A stretch of DNA of 50,881 nt from a virus: positions 1-50,881 of the IMG/VR virus record IMGVR_UViG_3300017782_000027. One strand, written 5' to 3'. The notes under the pieces were generated by a model. The model saw nothing but the letters and a program-made list of their open reading frames with translations, was not told the origin of the DNA and did no database searches. Position numbers and translations under genes: made by a program. How positions within the stretch are numbered: position 1 is the stretch's first letter; each line of letters begins with the position of its first letter. Below, one piece after another: positions 18,301 through 25,904 of the stretch.

Positions 18301-19590
18301 AGCTAAAGTTCCAGTAAAATATAATGTTTGATTATCAAATTGAACTGCAGTTGTACACGCTGACGTACAAGTGGGTGGATTAAACGTATTACAGTGAAAC
18401 GATGCTCGATATATTGGTGTAGAAGGCGGAAGTGTTGTGCTAGTTGTTCCTAAAGTTGTCGTACTTGTGGTCGGTGCAGTCGTTGTACTAGTAGTCCCCT
18501 CAGTCGTTGTACTGGTAGTTGGTAGAGGAGCAGCAGTTGTTGAAGTTGTTGAACTTGAAGTGCTTGACGTACTAGTTGTCGATGTTGTACTACTACTTGT
18601 AGATGATGTTGTTGTGCTAGAAGTACTAGTGGTTGACGAACTTGTTGAACTTGTTGTTGTACTTGAAGTGCTTGTTGTAGAACTGCTTGTACTAGTTGTT
18701 GGTGGATTACAATCATAAATAGCAACAACATATCCGTTATTACTTACCTGAATAATTTCTTCGTAATGCGTTGTAGATAAATTAGGATTGGTTGTTGCAC
18801 CAGAATGAAACCAACAGTTTCCTCCTTGCAGCACTAAACCACTTGTTGTTCTAATTCTATCTCCTAGCTCTGGTAATGTGGTACTACCATTATGACACAT
18901 ATCAGCTAACATACGTGTTTGAACAGTACAAGCTACTGCAGGGTCTGAGTTACAATAAGGCACTGACGTACCAGTTCCTGTTCCTAAAACAAAAGGATTA
19001 CAGGTTGGTAATGTAGTAGTACTAGATGTTAATGTAGTGCTTGATGTTGTTGATGATGTCGATGATGAAGTTGTAGATGATGTCGATGACGTGGAACTAG
19101 TAGATGTTGTACTAGACGTTGTACTACTTGTAGATGAGGTTGACGTTGATGAAGTTGATGTTGTAGAAGATGTAGTGCTCGATGTGCTTGTAGTTGGATC
19201 TGGCAATGCAGTACAAGCCTGTTTATTTGTTACAACTCCATTAAATGCTATTTGTAATGCAGCCGATTGACTTTTGTAAGCATTACTGTCAGACACTGAG
19301 TACCAGCAATTAAATCCTACAAATGGTGTATATTGACCATCTATAAGCCTGTATACAGTGTCAAATATACCAGGAAGATCGTCATCTCCATTATGACAAA
19401 ATACCTCATTAAAGTAATCATACTTGTCACATGGTTTTGCTGAAGCATAGTCACTAGTGCTGCATACAAAATCTCCATTACTATCTCTACCTATATAAAA
19501 TGGTTTACAAACAAACGCTGTAGAAGTGGTGCTTGATGTACTAGTTGTTGGGCCAGGGAGAGGCTCAAGAGTAGTGGTGGTAGTGGTATC
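15397..19590 (-). CDS. Modular Cys-rich protein with mucin-like Ser/Thr linkers; probable C-terminal extension of the muzzle protein
   Basis: The frame is open from 19590, right after the T10 tract, to the stop at 15397 (1397 residues). The first in-frame start codon is a GTG at 19296, which falls inside a folded module just after a conserved NCW, so a free-standing protein from there is unlikely. The order is: Thr-rich linker; Cys module A1 (19515-19196); linker; A2 (19005-18702); linker; module YRASFHC…CSSC; linker; module GCPTG…AGPCP; long linker; A3 (17013-16654); module ACPGNW…SCPES; linker; an Asp-rich TSP3-like segment DTDGDGIPDHLDPDDDNDG (16035-15961); then a ~185-residue terminal domain. 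Linkers are almost pure Thr/Ser. The linker type matches the end of the muzzle frame upstream, which is why I join them. Likely role: exposed, flexible host-binding arms, perhaps O-glycosylated (inference). Confidence 0.75.
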   Translation of the reverse strand, partial: DTTTTTTLEPLPGPTTSTSSTTSTAFVCKPFYIGRDSNGDFVCSTSDYASAKPCDKYDYFNEVFCHNGDDDLPGIFDTVYRLIDGQYTPFVGFNCWYSVSDSNAYKSQSAALQIAFNGVVTNKQACTALPDPTTSTSSTTSSTTSTSSTSTSSTSSTTSSTTSTSSTSSTSSTTSSSTSSTTSSTTLTSSTTTLPTCNPFVLGTGTGTSVPYCNSDPAVACTVQTRMLADMCHNGSTTLPELGDRIRTTSGLVLQGGNCWFHSGATTNPNLSTTHYEEIIQVSNNGYVVAIYDCNPPTTSTSSSTTSTSSTTTSSTSSSTTSTSSTTTSSTSSSTTSTTSTSSTSSSTTSTTAAPLPTTSTTTEGTTSTTTAPTTSTTTLGTTSTTLPPSTPIYRASFHCNTFNPPTCTSACTTAVQFDNQTLYFTGTLAPFQGYIWQDAALTIPYFTGVFQYSGFSFDPNDKMQCKIAPLTMRTSNLGAIMDICSSCPTTSTSSTTTSSTSSSTTTSSTSSSTSSSTSSSTTSTSSSTTSTSSSTTSTSSSTSSTTTTSSTSSSTSSSTSSSTSSSTSSSTTTSSTSSSTSSSTSSSTTSSTSSTTTFGCPTGSYPDGTNNYPVYLLRTISGTGYVWANALEATPYQPGDIVTLNAGSTSCLYVLCYYATSAFTYYQSANVAGPCPTTTTTLEPTTSTSSSTSSSTSSSTSSSTSSSTSSSTSSSTSSSTSSSTTSTSSSTSSTTSSTSSSTSSSTSSTTLQPTSSTSSSTSSSTSSSTSSSTSSSTTSTSSSTSSTSSTSSSTSSSTSSTTLEPTTSTSSTSTSSTTLEPNPPTSTSTSSSTSSSTSSSTTLLPTTTSSTSSTTLFPTEGFFLGTDGFGYLWYAIENYESAQTFGGPTEWFQEFLCDVFKFRAAKRHTGNGLLPQIGEYVKNFNHSVFDGTLNKSVSYHWFVASSQFNDGTSPTVDKTLLKISSTGEVLDIRDCSNPTSTTSSTTTNPTTPTTTITYPQQACPGNWSYSAGQTFPSNSKAILGTGTGWVTITFETYQIPDKLIVRYLGDLVYDTGYIGGPSYQSQLNTELTNRGVATETISGSNTTTNKRTIRWFKPQSYQILDLQIFAPLASTAWVITVSCPESPATSTTSSTSSTTETTIPVGPTTSTSSTSSTSSTSSTSTSSSTSSTTTVFPTTTTSTIDTDGDGIPDHLDPDDDNDGCYDEFDKYPLDARYNSDAFFKVYAASDLYVTYGSAIGGMNKSVFSQSLTQTLLRQSYHFIINMGDDYPTDKEIFDLGQTYFGTYQPLATAKYPNDQRGFYYYNFRPQFDVCSSYYCSPPPGSNICVVPNINDIDFNGGQNSFPTQNVTKYFAIINSSGGAIDDLVVVRWEDATVVAQLTDAYGTTPVSLYTLT
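16654..17013 (-). repeat. Cys-containing protein module A3
   Basis: The encoded module runs FFLGTDGFGYLW to IRDCSNP. It is a divergent copy of A1 and A2: an LLPQIGEYV segment corresponds to LP.l.D.iR, a tryptophan follows, and it ends in STGEVLDIRDC, matching NNGYVVAIYDC in A2. Confidence 0.5.
17017..17550 (-). repeat. Ser/Thr-codon low-complexity repeat
   Basis: This stretch encodes TSSSTSSSTSST-type runs, interrupted by short TTLEPT or TTLQPT pieces. It consists of degenerate 9-12 base repeats of ACT/AGT/TCA/TCT/AGC codons. Similar tracts lie at about 16050-16215, 17800-18130, 18437-18701 and 19012-19195. Serine and threonine codons vary between repeats, which suggests selection for protein composition, though slippage and unequal crossing-over would change linker length. 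Confidence 0.85.
18702..19005 (-). repeat. Cys-containing protein module A2
   Basis: The encoded module runs CNPFVLGTG…CHNGSTTLPELGDRIR…GGNCWF…NNGYVVAIYDC. It shares C-x-PF, CHNG, LP…D..R, NCW and a terminal G-x-V…C with A1. Confidence 0.65.
19196..19515 (-). repeat. Cys-containing protein module A1
   Basis: The encoded module runs FVCKPFYIGRDSNG…FCHNGDDDLPGIFDTVYR…GFNCWYS…FNGVVTNKQAC. It aligns with A2 over its whole length. The GTG at 19296 lies within it, after NCWYS, so the module is intact only if the frame is entered from upstream. Confidence 0.65.
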
Positions 19591-22500
19591 AAAAAAAAAA
19601 GGTCGTTGATGATGACGTTGGAGGTGCTATTGTGGTTGTCGTAGACGTTGATGACGTGCTACTTGTAGATGATGTTGAAGTTGGTGGAGCATCATCGTCA
19701 TATATCAACTCACAAGTTAGAGTGTCTGGTCTCCATTCTGAATAAGACCCCTGTAAAGACACAACATACTCTCTATCATGTGGATCATACCCACCTAGTA
19801 TTCTGTATGGATCTTTATTTTTTAGTCGATCTCTAAAATAATCAACCATGCCAAAATCAGATATCTGCTCTATGCCATCTTGAGAAAGCCTACATACAGC
19901 ACCTCTTCTTTCGTCAACAAAATATAACCGCCCACCCCATAAAGAAACTGAGAATGGATGTCGTGTAACACCAAACTCTCCAGCATATGGTACGACAGTT
20001 CCTAGTATATCTGTTGAAGCTCCTACATTTCCAGAGCCATCCGCATTGAATAGTATATTTTTGTTAACAAGCACCCTTGACACTCTGTTTTCTTGGAAGC
20101 TAATAACATCTGCACCTCTTGGAACAATTCTATTTATGTCTCCATACTCGTCATCTAGATCTTTATAGTTAAGATCAGCAAGACTAAAATCATTTAATGC
20201 GTTAAATTTTGTTGATTGTTCGTATACGCCACTCCATGTAATAGAAGTAGTTCTAAAAGATTTTTTATACTCTTGTAAGTTAGTCAGAGGTTTTGTATCA
20301 AGCTTATATACTGGAGCAATAAACAAGTCTCTTATTGCTATACTTTCTATTGCATTAGCAAATCCCCATGCATTATAATACGGAACCTCCACCGTACAAG
20401 GACTCGTGCTAGATTGACTTATATCAACTACATCACCAAATTTTAAATTAAAATTTTGCGTGCCAGTAAATGTTCCTGTTCCACTTACGTAGTTAGTAGT
20501 ATCCATTGGCGAAGCTAAACTTCCAAAAGCAAATAGACTTATTCTTACACCTCCAGTTATATCGTATCTTTGATATTGATGAACTCTTAATAGTATTTTA
20601 GCACCGTTATCCTGACTTAATTCTAAGATCTTACCGCCACCATCTCCAAAACCTGCATTGCCTGGACCGACACTGTTAGAGAAATAATCTACGAATGTGT
20701 TATATGCAGCAGATGGTATCGCTAACTGAATACTAAAACTTCTAGAAGATCCTCCAGTAAATGGATTTGCACCCACACTACCAAAGTCTGTCCAGTCATC
20801 ACTAGCCACAGGATCATTAATGTTCACAATTCCAATCGTACTTACAGTACTTAGATTTGTAGAGCCTGGTGTTAACGTTTCAGTAATTTGCGGTATTTGT
20901 CCAGCTTCAGAAGCTTGCCCAGTGTGATACCCATTAGTGATATCATATGTATAAGGCGTTTCATAATACAATTCTGTTGTATCCTCAACAGGTTTTGTTT
21001 CAAAACAAAGCTCATCCGTAGAAGCTCTTTTTACTATTCTAGTTTTGTTTGCAATTTTAGCTCTAGAATCAAAATCATTATTCTGCGTACCAAGCGATCT
21101 AATTATAAGATGAATTGGTTCTGTGTTTGCTCTAGTAGATTCTAATGCTGTGCTTGTTGATCCATATACACCTCTTTCAAAAAACACTCTTGATTCTCCA
21201 AACTCAGTGTCAAAAATACCTTTTGCATTACTTTCAAAATACCATTCCTCTAAGTTTGCATAATTGCCATTAGCAGTGAACTCATACGTCCAGAACTGTG
21301 TAGATTCATTGTATTCATCGTACTCTAAGTTTATAATTGTACCTGCTCTAATAGCCTCCTCTGCAACTGGCAGGCCTTTAAATGTTGAGTAAGCTTTACT
21401 GTTTCTTGGGTAACCAGGATTAGCAGGTTTTAAGGTAGATGTATATTTATCGTTTGTGTCGTGCCCTGTGTCAGCTCCCCATTCTATTGTAATACCTGTA
21501 GTTCCTAATGCATGAGGATTACCTGGTGTCATGGTTATTCCTGTTCCTGACTGCCCAGTAGTTTGTCCATCATCTAAGAAGTCAACTGCCCATGTAAAAG
21601 TGTCGAACGTACTTATTCCGTCTCCAGTTCCATCTACAGTAACAGTTAGCCTTGCGTAAGAACTTTCACTATAAGTTCCAGCTATTGTAAGATCATTTCC
21701 TGCTGCAGATGTTGATCCATAATAAAATGGTCCAGTTGCTTTTGCAGGCAGGCTTGAGTATCCTGATAAAGGATTATCTCTATCATTACCAGTTGTATCT
21801 AAATCACTATTTTCATATAAATCATAGTCATCCAAGGTCATTCTAAAACCAACTGGCTTGATCTTCATATACACACCAGATGGTTGTGCTATTGGTGGAT
21901 CACCTGATTGTGGGTAATTAGCATCCTCTAAAAAGTTTACTTCTTTTGATTCAACCTCTAATACTTTTGTTTCTACTAATGTTGTTTTTTGCCCACCTGT
22001 ATCAGCTTTTACAATAATAAAATCATCTGCTTTTACTTTGTTTACATCTGTAGCATTAAGTAAAACATATACAAACCCTGTATCATTATCTATCCTAAAA
22101 ACTGCAGGAATTATATTATGATAACTTTGTTTTGTTTGCTTTACAAAAAACCTATATTTAGTTGCAAACTTTGGTGGCAAACTATTAATGCTTACCTGTA
22201 ATTTATTTTGACTTTTAGATAATGTTGGATCTACATATACAGAGTTTTCGGTTGAAGTAAGCACCGTTGTAGATCTACCAAACTCATCCAGATAGACAAT
22301 ACCAACTTCTAGATCTCTATTTGTTTTAAGAGATGTGTAAGCTACACCAGTTGTTTGTGGAGTGGAGTTTATAGAGGGCGTAAAGTCTATATTAATATCA
22401 TCTCCATTCCTATCTTTAAGATCAAAGTTTTCTGTATAATTAGCATACATTACACGATTGTCTACAATCGCTTGACTTCTAGCAGTTAATGGCACGTTGT

Positions 22501-23449
22501 CATAATACCTCTTTAGTTCTCTGCTGCTTAGGAGCCTATATATTTTACTATTATCAAAAGTAAATTGATATGTAGAGTTGTCAGAAATACTTTTCTTTGA
22601 CTTATCAAAACTATCTATTAGGAATATAGTATCATCACCAAATACCTTAAATACTAAATCTATTTTTGAAACTTTATCAGTACCAGTATCCATGGTAATT
22701 TGAGCAGAGTTAAACTTGTTTAACATCGACTCATTAGAAGATATTCCGTAGTCAAAAGAAAAATCAAAAGGCTGAAATGCTACTTCTGAAAAAGGAGACA
22801 AAACAGAATATTCACCACTTTGATACTCCCACCTGTAAGCGAATGAAATAAACTTTTCTTTAATGTTGTTTTCTTTAGACGTTGGTGTAGTCTGTAACAA
22901 CAATCCTGGAGGAGATAATGGCGGCTTTTTAATTACTGTTATTTCTTCTTCTAAAAAACCACTTGCGGTAAACAGCTTCGCTTTGTTGACATTTATTTTT
23001 CTAGGGTTATTTATGCCATCCGTAAAGAACAACATTATAATGTCATTATCATTATCATACAGTATGTCTGACTGTATATAATCTGACTTAGAGAAATTTA
23101 ATACGTTTTCATTACCAGCACGAGTATCTTCTAATACCATCGTGGCAACCTCATTATCTAAATCATATTCAGCTATATACGAACCATTGTCTGATCTAAT
23201 AAACCACCAAATTTTATTAAGAGAATCGTCAGCAACAGAACCAATACAAACTGCGTTAGTTCCAAAATCAAGTTCAACAGATGTTGTTACCGCTTCATTG
23301 GATAGAGAATTTTCTAATGCTCCCACACCAGATGTAGACGAACTGATAACCTTTGCGTTTAAGGCATATCTATATTCACCCTGTTGAATTAGACGCTCAT
23401 CAGCGTCTCTATTCATTTTCCCTGATGTAAATACGTTTTTAGACTCCAT
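19589..23449 (-). CDS. Muzzle/stabilization-type tail protein, crAss-like, 1286 aa before frameshift
   Basis: The N-terminus KNVFTSGKMNRDADERLIQQ with GEYRYALNAKV shortly after is the signature I recall for crAss-like 'stabilization' or muzzle proteins, the counterpart of the T7 gp12 nozzle. The body is beta-rich with SIRDLFIAPVYK and HPFSVSLWGGRLYFVDERRG segments suggesting propeller blades, and a domain near DPYRILGGYDPHDREYV. The last ~40 residues are a Ser/Thr-rich linker (STSSTSSTSSTSTTTT) ending in FFF at the T10 tract, then TGA. The gene follows the ring protein with a one-base overlap of stop and start. It closes the podovirus tail tube. A longer form including the Cys-rich modules is likely made by frameshift or slippage, giving about 2683 residues. 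Confidence 0.82.
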   Translation of the reverse strand: MESKNVFTSGKMNRDADERLIQQGEYRYALNAKVISSSTSGVGALENSLSNEAVTTSVELDFGTNAVCIGSVADDSLNKIWWFIRSDNGSYIAEYDLDNEVATMVLEDTRAGNENVLNFSKSDYIQSDILYDNDNDIIMLFFTDGINNPRKINVNKAKLFTASGFLEEEITVIKKPPLSPPGLLLQTTPTSKENNIKEKFISFAYRWEYQSGEYSVLSPFSEVAFQPFDFSFDYGISSNESMLNKFNSAQITMDTGTDKVSKIDLVFKVFGDDTIFLIDSFDKSKKSISDNSTYQFTFDNSKIYRLLSSRELKRYYDNVPLTARSQAIVDNRVMYANYTENFDLKDRNGDDINIDFTPSINSTPQTTGVAYTSLKTNRDLEVGIVYLDEFGRSTTVLTSTENSVYVDPTLSKSQNKLQVSINSLPPKFATKYRFFVKQTKQSYHNIIPAVFRIDNDTGFVYVLLNATDVNKVKADDFIIVKADTGGQKTTLVETKVLEVESKEVNFLEDANYPQSGDPPIAQPSGVYMKIKPVGFRMTLDDYDLYENSDLDTTGNDRDNPLSGYSSLPAKATGPFYYGSTSAAGNDLTIAGTYSESSYARLTVTVDGTGDGISTFDTFTWAVDFLDDGQTTGQSGTGITMTPGNPHALGTTGITIEWGADTGHDTNDKYTSTLKPANPGYPRNSKAYSTFKGLPVAEEAIRAGTIINLEYDEYNESTQFWTYEFTANGNYANLEEWYFESNAKGIFDTEFGESRVFFERGVYGSTSTALESTRANTEPIHLIIRSLGTQNNDFDSRAKIANKTRIVKRASTDELCFETKPVEDTTELYYETPYTYDITNGYHTGQASEAGQIPQITETLTPGSTNLSTVSTIGIVNINDPVASDDWTDFGSVGANPFTGGSSRSFSIQLAIPSAAYNTFVDYFSNSVGPGNAGFGDGGGKILELSQDNGAKILLRVHQYQRYDITGGVRISLFAFGSLASPMDTTNYVSGTGTFTGTQNFNLKFGDVVDISQSSTSPCTVEVPYYNAWGFANAIESIAIRDLFIAPVYKLDTKPLTNLQEYKKSFRTTSITWSGVYEQSTKFNALNDFSLADLNYKDLDDEYGDINRIVPRGADVISFQENRVSRVLVNKNILFNADGSGNVGASTDILGTVVPYAGEFGVTRHPFSVSLWGGRLYFVDERRGAVCRLSQDGIEQISDFGMVDYFRDRLKNKDPYRILGGYDPHDREYVVSLQGSYSEWRPDTLTCELIYDDDAPPTSTSSTSSTSSTSTTTTIAPPTSSSTTFFF
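19591..19600 (-). other. T10 homopolymer, candidate slippage/frameshift site
   Basis: On the minus strand the sequence is ACGACC, ten T, then GATACCACT. The upstream frame reads Thr-Thr-Phe-Phe-Phe and stops at TGA. Loss of one T, or gain of two, gives Thr-Thr-(Phe)n-Asp-Thr-Thr-Thr and keeps the same Thr-rich linker going. Homopolymers of nine or more T or A are established sites of transcriptional slippage and of replication-based phase variation. A base-calling error in the tract is the competing explanation. Confidence 0.7.
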
Positions 23450-24315
23450 TATTTAATCCACTTGTTTCGACCCTTCAAGGTTTGTACTAAATCAAAAGGA
23501 TGTATATCCATCATCCTGATCTTCATATTTTTCATAGCAGCAAAAGCTTCATTTTTATATCTACGAACTATGTACTCTTGAATGCCGAACCTGTGGCTAA
23601 CAATCTGGTGAGCTATTTGTTTGTATAAAAAGTCTTCTGTCAACTTATTGACTTGTAGCTCGTCTTCTCCAAGGTAGGATAAACCATCTGTTATATATTC
23701 TATGATGATATGCTTACCTTTTACTTCTGAGCTAAATCTTATAATACCTAAATTTTTATCTATCCTATATGTTCCATTTACATTAGACCTAGAAGTATCC
23801 AAACCAAAGCGACCACCAGTAAATTCATGACTTAAATTAGAATCAGAACTTGAGTTGTCGTCTGCTTGATTTGCAAGCTCAGTCATTTTATCTTCTAAGT
23901 AAGGAGTTCCCTCTATTGCTTCACCATCATTATTAAACAGTATGTCGTAATCACTATCTTGTAAATACGCTTTTGCAATTGTAGATTGATCATTTTGCAT
24001 AATAACATGAAGTCTCCCTCTCTCGTCTACCCAAGACAACCTAACAAGCTTCACAAAGTCTTTAGGCATCTCAACCTGTAGATCATTATCTAACTCTAAT
24101 TCTAACGCTCTAACGTCTTTTAAAGCATCATAATGAAGCTCCTGTAAAGCTCTTTTAGCATGAAATATTACATCATATCTTTTTACTGAACTCAATACTT
24201 TGTCATCCCCTACGTAAAACAAGTAGAAGTTGTTTATTACATCAGATAGCTTTACAAACTGATTGTTACCCCAGTTCGTGCTATCACCATAATATTGAAG
24301 ATCAGTTGTAGCCAT
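23449..24315 (-). CDS. Ring/head-tail connector protein, crAss-like, 288 aa
   Basis: The sequence FVKLSDVINNFYLFYVGDDK, followed by KRYDVIFHAKRALQELHYDALK, then MPKDFVKLVRLSWVDERGRL, is a pattern I associate with crAss-like ring proteins that stack beneath the portal (neck). The protein has no signal or membrane segment. It lies three bases after the other ring-like gene and its stop overlaps the muzzle start, so the three neck/tail genes form one tight unit. Its family is assigned from memory of the motif; the exact ring number is not assigned. Confidence 0.8.
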   Translation of the reverse strand: MATTDLQYYGDSTNWGNNQFVKLSDVINNFYLFYVGDDKVLSSVKRYDVIFHAKRALQELHYDALKDVRALELELDNDLQVEMPKDFVKLVRLSWVDERGRLHVIMQNDQSTIAKAYLQDSDYDILFNNDGEAIEGTPYLEDKMTELANQADDNSSSDSNLSHEFTGGRFGLDTSRSNVNGTYRIDKNLGIIRFSSEVKGKHIIIEYITDGLSYLGEDELQVNKLTEDFLYKQIAHQIVSHRFGIQEYIVRRYKNEAFAAMKNMKIRMMDIHPFDLVQTLKGRNKWIK

Positions 24316-24318
24316 CTC

Positions 24319-25008
24319 TTACATATTTTCTTTTTGAGTCTCTGTACTATCTATTGTTGTTGCTAACTGTGAAACTTCAGACTCTCTTATAGTCACACCA
24401 GCTAATTTTAATACCTCAATTGTTAATGAAGGAACATCTTCTTCTGATAGTTCAAAATCTTGATAATCTAAAGCTGATCCATTAAACAATAGATCCTCTC
24501 CAACAACTGTGTAAGTCCAATTCGGATCTCTTAATTTTCTTATATACAAAAAATCTAAGTTAGAAGTTATGGTACTTGGTAACACTGTTATAAAACTATT
24601 TACATCTACATATACTGGATACTTGTCTGTAGGTGCAGTCAAATTAGATGACTTTAAATATTTTTCATATTTCTTTTCCACCTCTTCTATTTCAATATCA
24701 CCATATCGTATAGACATTAAATGATATAGGTCAATGGGTTTTGCGTACCTTCCACCACCCTGACCAACTGCAGTAGTCTTAACTAACTTCTCTATATTTT
24801 GTCTTAATATATGCTCTCTATCAGCATACACGTCACCACCTCTACCTGATCTAGCCTGTGCATTTAGCATGTTGTATTCATCAAAATATCTTTTGAATAT
24901 AATATCCTGAGCATGCTTTGCATAGAAGTTGAATTCAGATGGAGTCAAAAACCCCCTATTTTCTTTATTCAAAACCGATAAGACAGTATTTCTAACGTGA
25001 TTTATCAT
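24319..25008 (-). CDS. Ring/tail adaptor protein, crAss-like, 229 aa
   Basis: The N-terminus INHVRNTVLSVLNKENRGFL, then TPSEFNFYAKHAQDIIFKRY, matches the adaptor-type ring protein family seen next to the other ring protein in crAss-like phages. The N-terminal half is helical and the C-terminal half beta-rich (PVYVDVNSFITVLPS). It would form part of the neck between portal and muzzle. It is the first gene after a strong terminator, and a TAACTTTG promoter box ends four bases before its ATG. This fits the tail genes being a separate transcription unit from the head genes. Confidence 0.8.
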   Translation of the reverse strand: MINHVRNTVLSVLNKENRGFLTPSEFNFYAKHAQDIIFKRYFDEYNMLNAQARSGRGGDVYADREHILRQNIEKLVKTTAVGQGGGRYAKPIDLYHLMSIRYGDIEIEEVEKKYEKYLKSSNLTAPTDKYPVYVDVNSFITVLPSTITSNLDFLYIRKLRDPNWTYTVVGEDLLFNGSALDYQDFELSEEDVPSLTIEVLKLAGVTIRESEVSQLATTIDSTETQKENM

Positions 25009-25012
25009 GCGA

Positions 25013-25020
25013 CAAAGTTA
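25013..25020 (-). promoter_or_regulatory. Putative -7 promoter element for the neck/tail genes
   Basis: The minus strand reads TGTAACTTTGTCGC and then ATG. The box follows immediately after the T tract of an intrinsic terminator, so it would restart transcription for the ring and muzzle genes. Confidence 0.5.
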
Positions 25021-25021
25021 C

Positions 25022-25053
25022 AAAAAAAGGGAGAGCACTTTTGATGCCCTCCC
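25022..25053 (-). terminator. Intrinsic terminator after the auxiliary head gene
   Basis: On the minus strand GGGAG…GCA pairs with TGC…CTCCC across a loop TCAAAAG, followed directly by seven T. It lies 25 bases after the stop of the 252-residue gene and just before the promoter box for the ring proteins. Confidence 0.8.
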
Positions 25054-25077
25054 CTAGAGTCTCATATATATTTAGTA

Positions 25078-25836
25078 TTACAGCTTTGCTGATATTCCAT
25101 GCATTGCATCTAGACCTTCGTCTGTTTTAAAATACTGTGCTAATGCTGAATATGGGTTTTCTCCAAAAGGAACTGTCATCAGTTTTGTTTTCTTTTTATC
25201 GTTCCAAGCGAATGTCCTACTATTATCATCTAGGCTTATTATAGCCATTTCAGTTGCACGAATAGCAAGGTTTCTTAGCTTTATATCCTCATCATTAGCT
25301 AAACTCATAAACTCTTCTGGATTTTGTTGTGCCCAGATTATCATATCACGTCTAATCTCATTAGACTTCATTTCATTAACTTGTGACTTTATTACACTTC
25401 TTGCAATTGCCTCCAAGTCTTCTATTTCCATTTCTTTAGCCATATTCATAGCATCCAGTACAGAGTTAATTTCAACAAGATCTTTTCCAGCATCTTTGTT
25501 AGAATCAAACTCCTTGTAATCTCTGTTTAAGGCTGGATGATACAAACTTAAAAATTGTTGTAATAGAATGTTTTCTTTAGGTACCACAAGCTTACCATCG
25601 GTAAAAGTAATTCTACCAATAATCACATCACCTTGTTGTTCATCAATAAACAAAGAGCTTTGATTTGTAGCATACCTGAGAGCACGCTGTCTAGTGCCAT
25701 CAAAATATTGTAGTGGTTTATTTCTACTATGTTTAGGGTTTAGTAGATAGTTAACAGGAGTTCCATCTGAAGTTAATACATAGGTCCTGTCTTTTACTTC
25801 CCAGCTAGTAGCTGGTTTTCTTTTTGTAGTTGCCAT
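25078..25836 (-). CDS. Putative auxiliary head protein, 252 aa
   Basis: The N-terminal ~100 residues look like a small beta domain (SWEVKDRTYVLTSDGTPVNY…GRITFTDGKLVVPKEN). The middle is a long acidic helix (LVEINSVLDAMNMAKEMEIEDLEAIARSVIKS), with a short C-terminal beta part. I do not recognise a named family, but proteins of this shape lie next to the capsid gene in related marine phages as I recall. It is transcribed right after the capsid gene and is bracketed by two terminators. Its expression therefore probably depends on read-through of the first. Head decoration, completion or assembly are the likely roles. Confidence 0.75.
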   Translation of the reverse strand: MATTKRKPATSWEVKDRTYVLTSDGTPVNYLLNPKHSRNKPLQYFDGTRQRALRYATNQSSLFIDEQQGDVIIGRITFTDGKLVVPKENILLQQFLSLYHPALNRDYKEFDSNKDAGKDLVEINSVLDAMNMAKEMEIEDLEAIARSVIKSQVNEMKSNEIRRDMIIWAQQNPEEFMSLANDEDIKLRNLAIRATEMAIISLDDNSRTFAWNDKKKTKLMTVPFGENPYSALAQYFKTDEGLDAMHGISAKL

Positions 25837-25860
25837 TTTATTAGAATTTAATTAGATTTA

Positions 25861-25895
25861 AAAAAAAGGAGGGAAACTTAAATAAGCCTCCCCCC
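25861..25895 (-). terminator. Intrinsic terminator after the major capsid gene
   Basis: On the minus strand GGGGGGAGG pairs with TTTCCCTCC (with wobble pairs), extended by CTT…AAG around an AT-rich loop, and followed by at least seven T. It lies 10 bases after the capsid stop codon. It should end most capsid transcripts. Confidence 0.85.
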
Positions 25896-25904
25896 TATTT
25901 AAAA

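Noticed and set aside
17036-18718. Open frames opposite the Ser/Thr-rich gene (Val/Leu/Asp-rich products on plus, and Gln/His/Leu-rich on minus)
   Set aside because: They are other-frame readings of the Ser/Thr codon repeats. Their composition is a direct outcome of the repeat and no neighbour spacing or promoter supports them.
17017-19200. CRISPR-like repeat pattern
   Set aside because: The repeats are short, degenerate, in coding frame, and without unique spacers of regular length.
15397-19296. A separate protein beginning at the GTG at 19296
   Set aside because: The GTG lies inside Cys module A1, and the frame is open and module-coding for 98 codons further upstream. Joined reading through the T10 is preferred.
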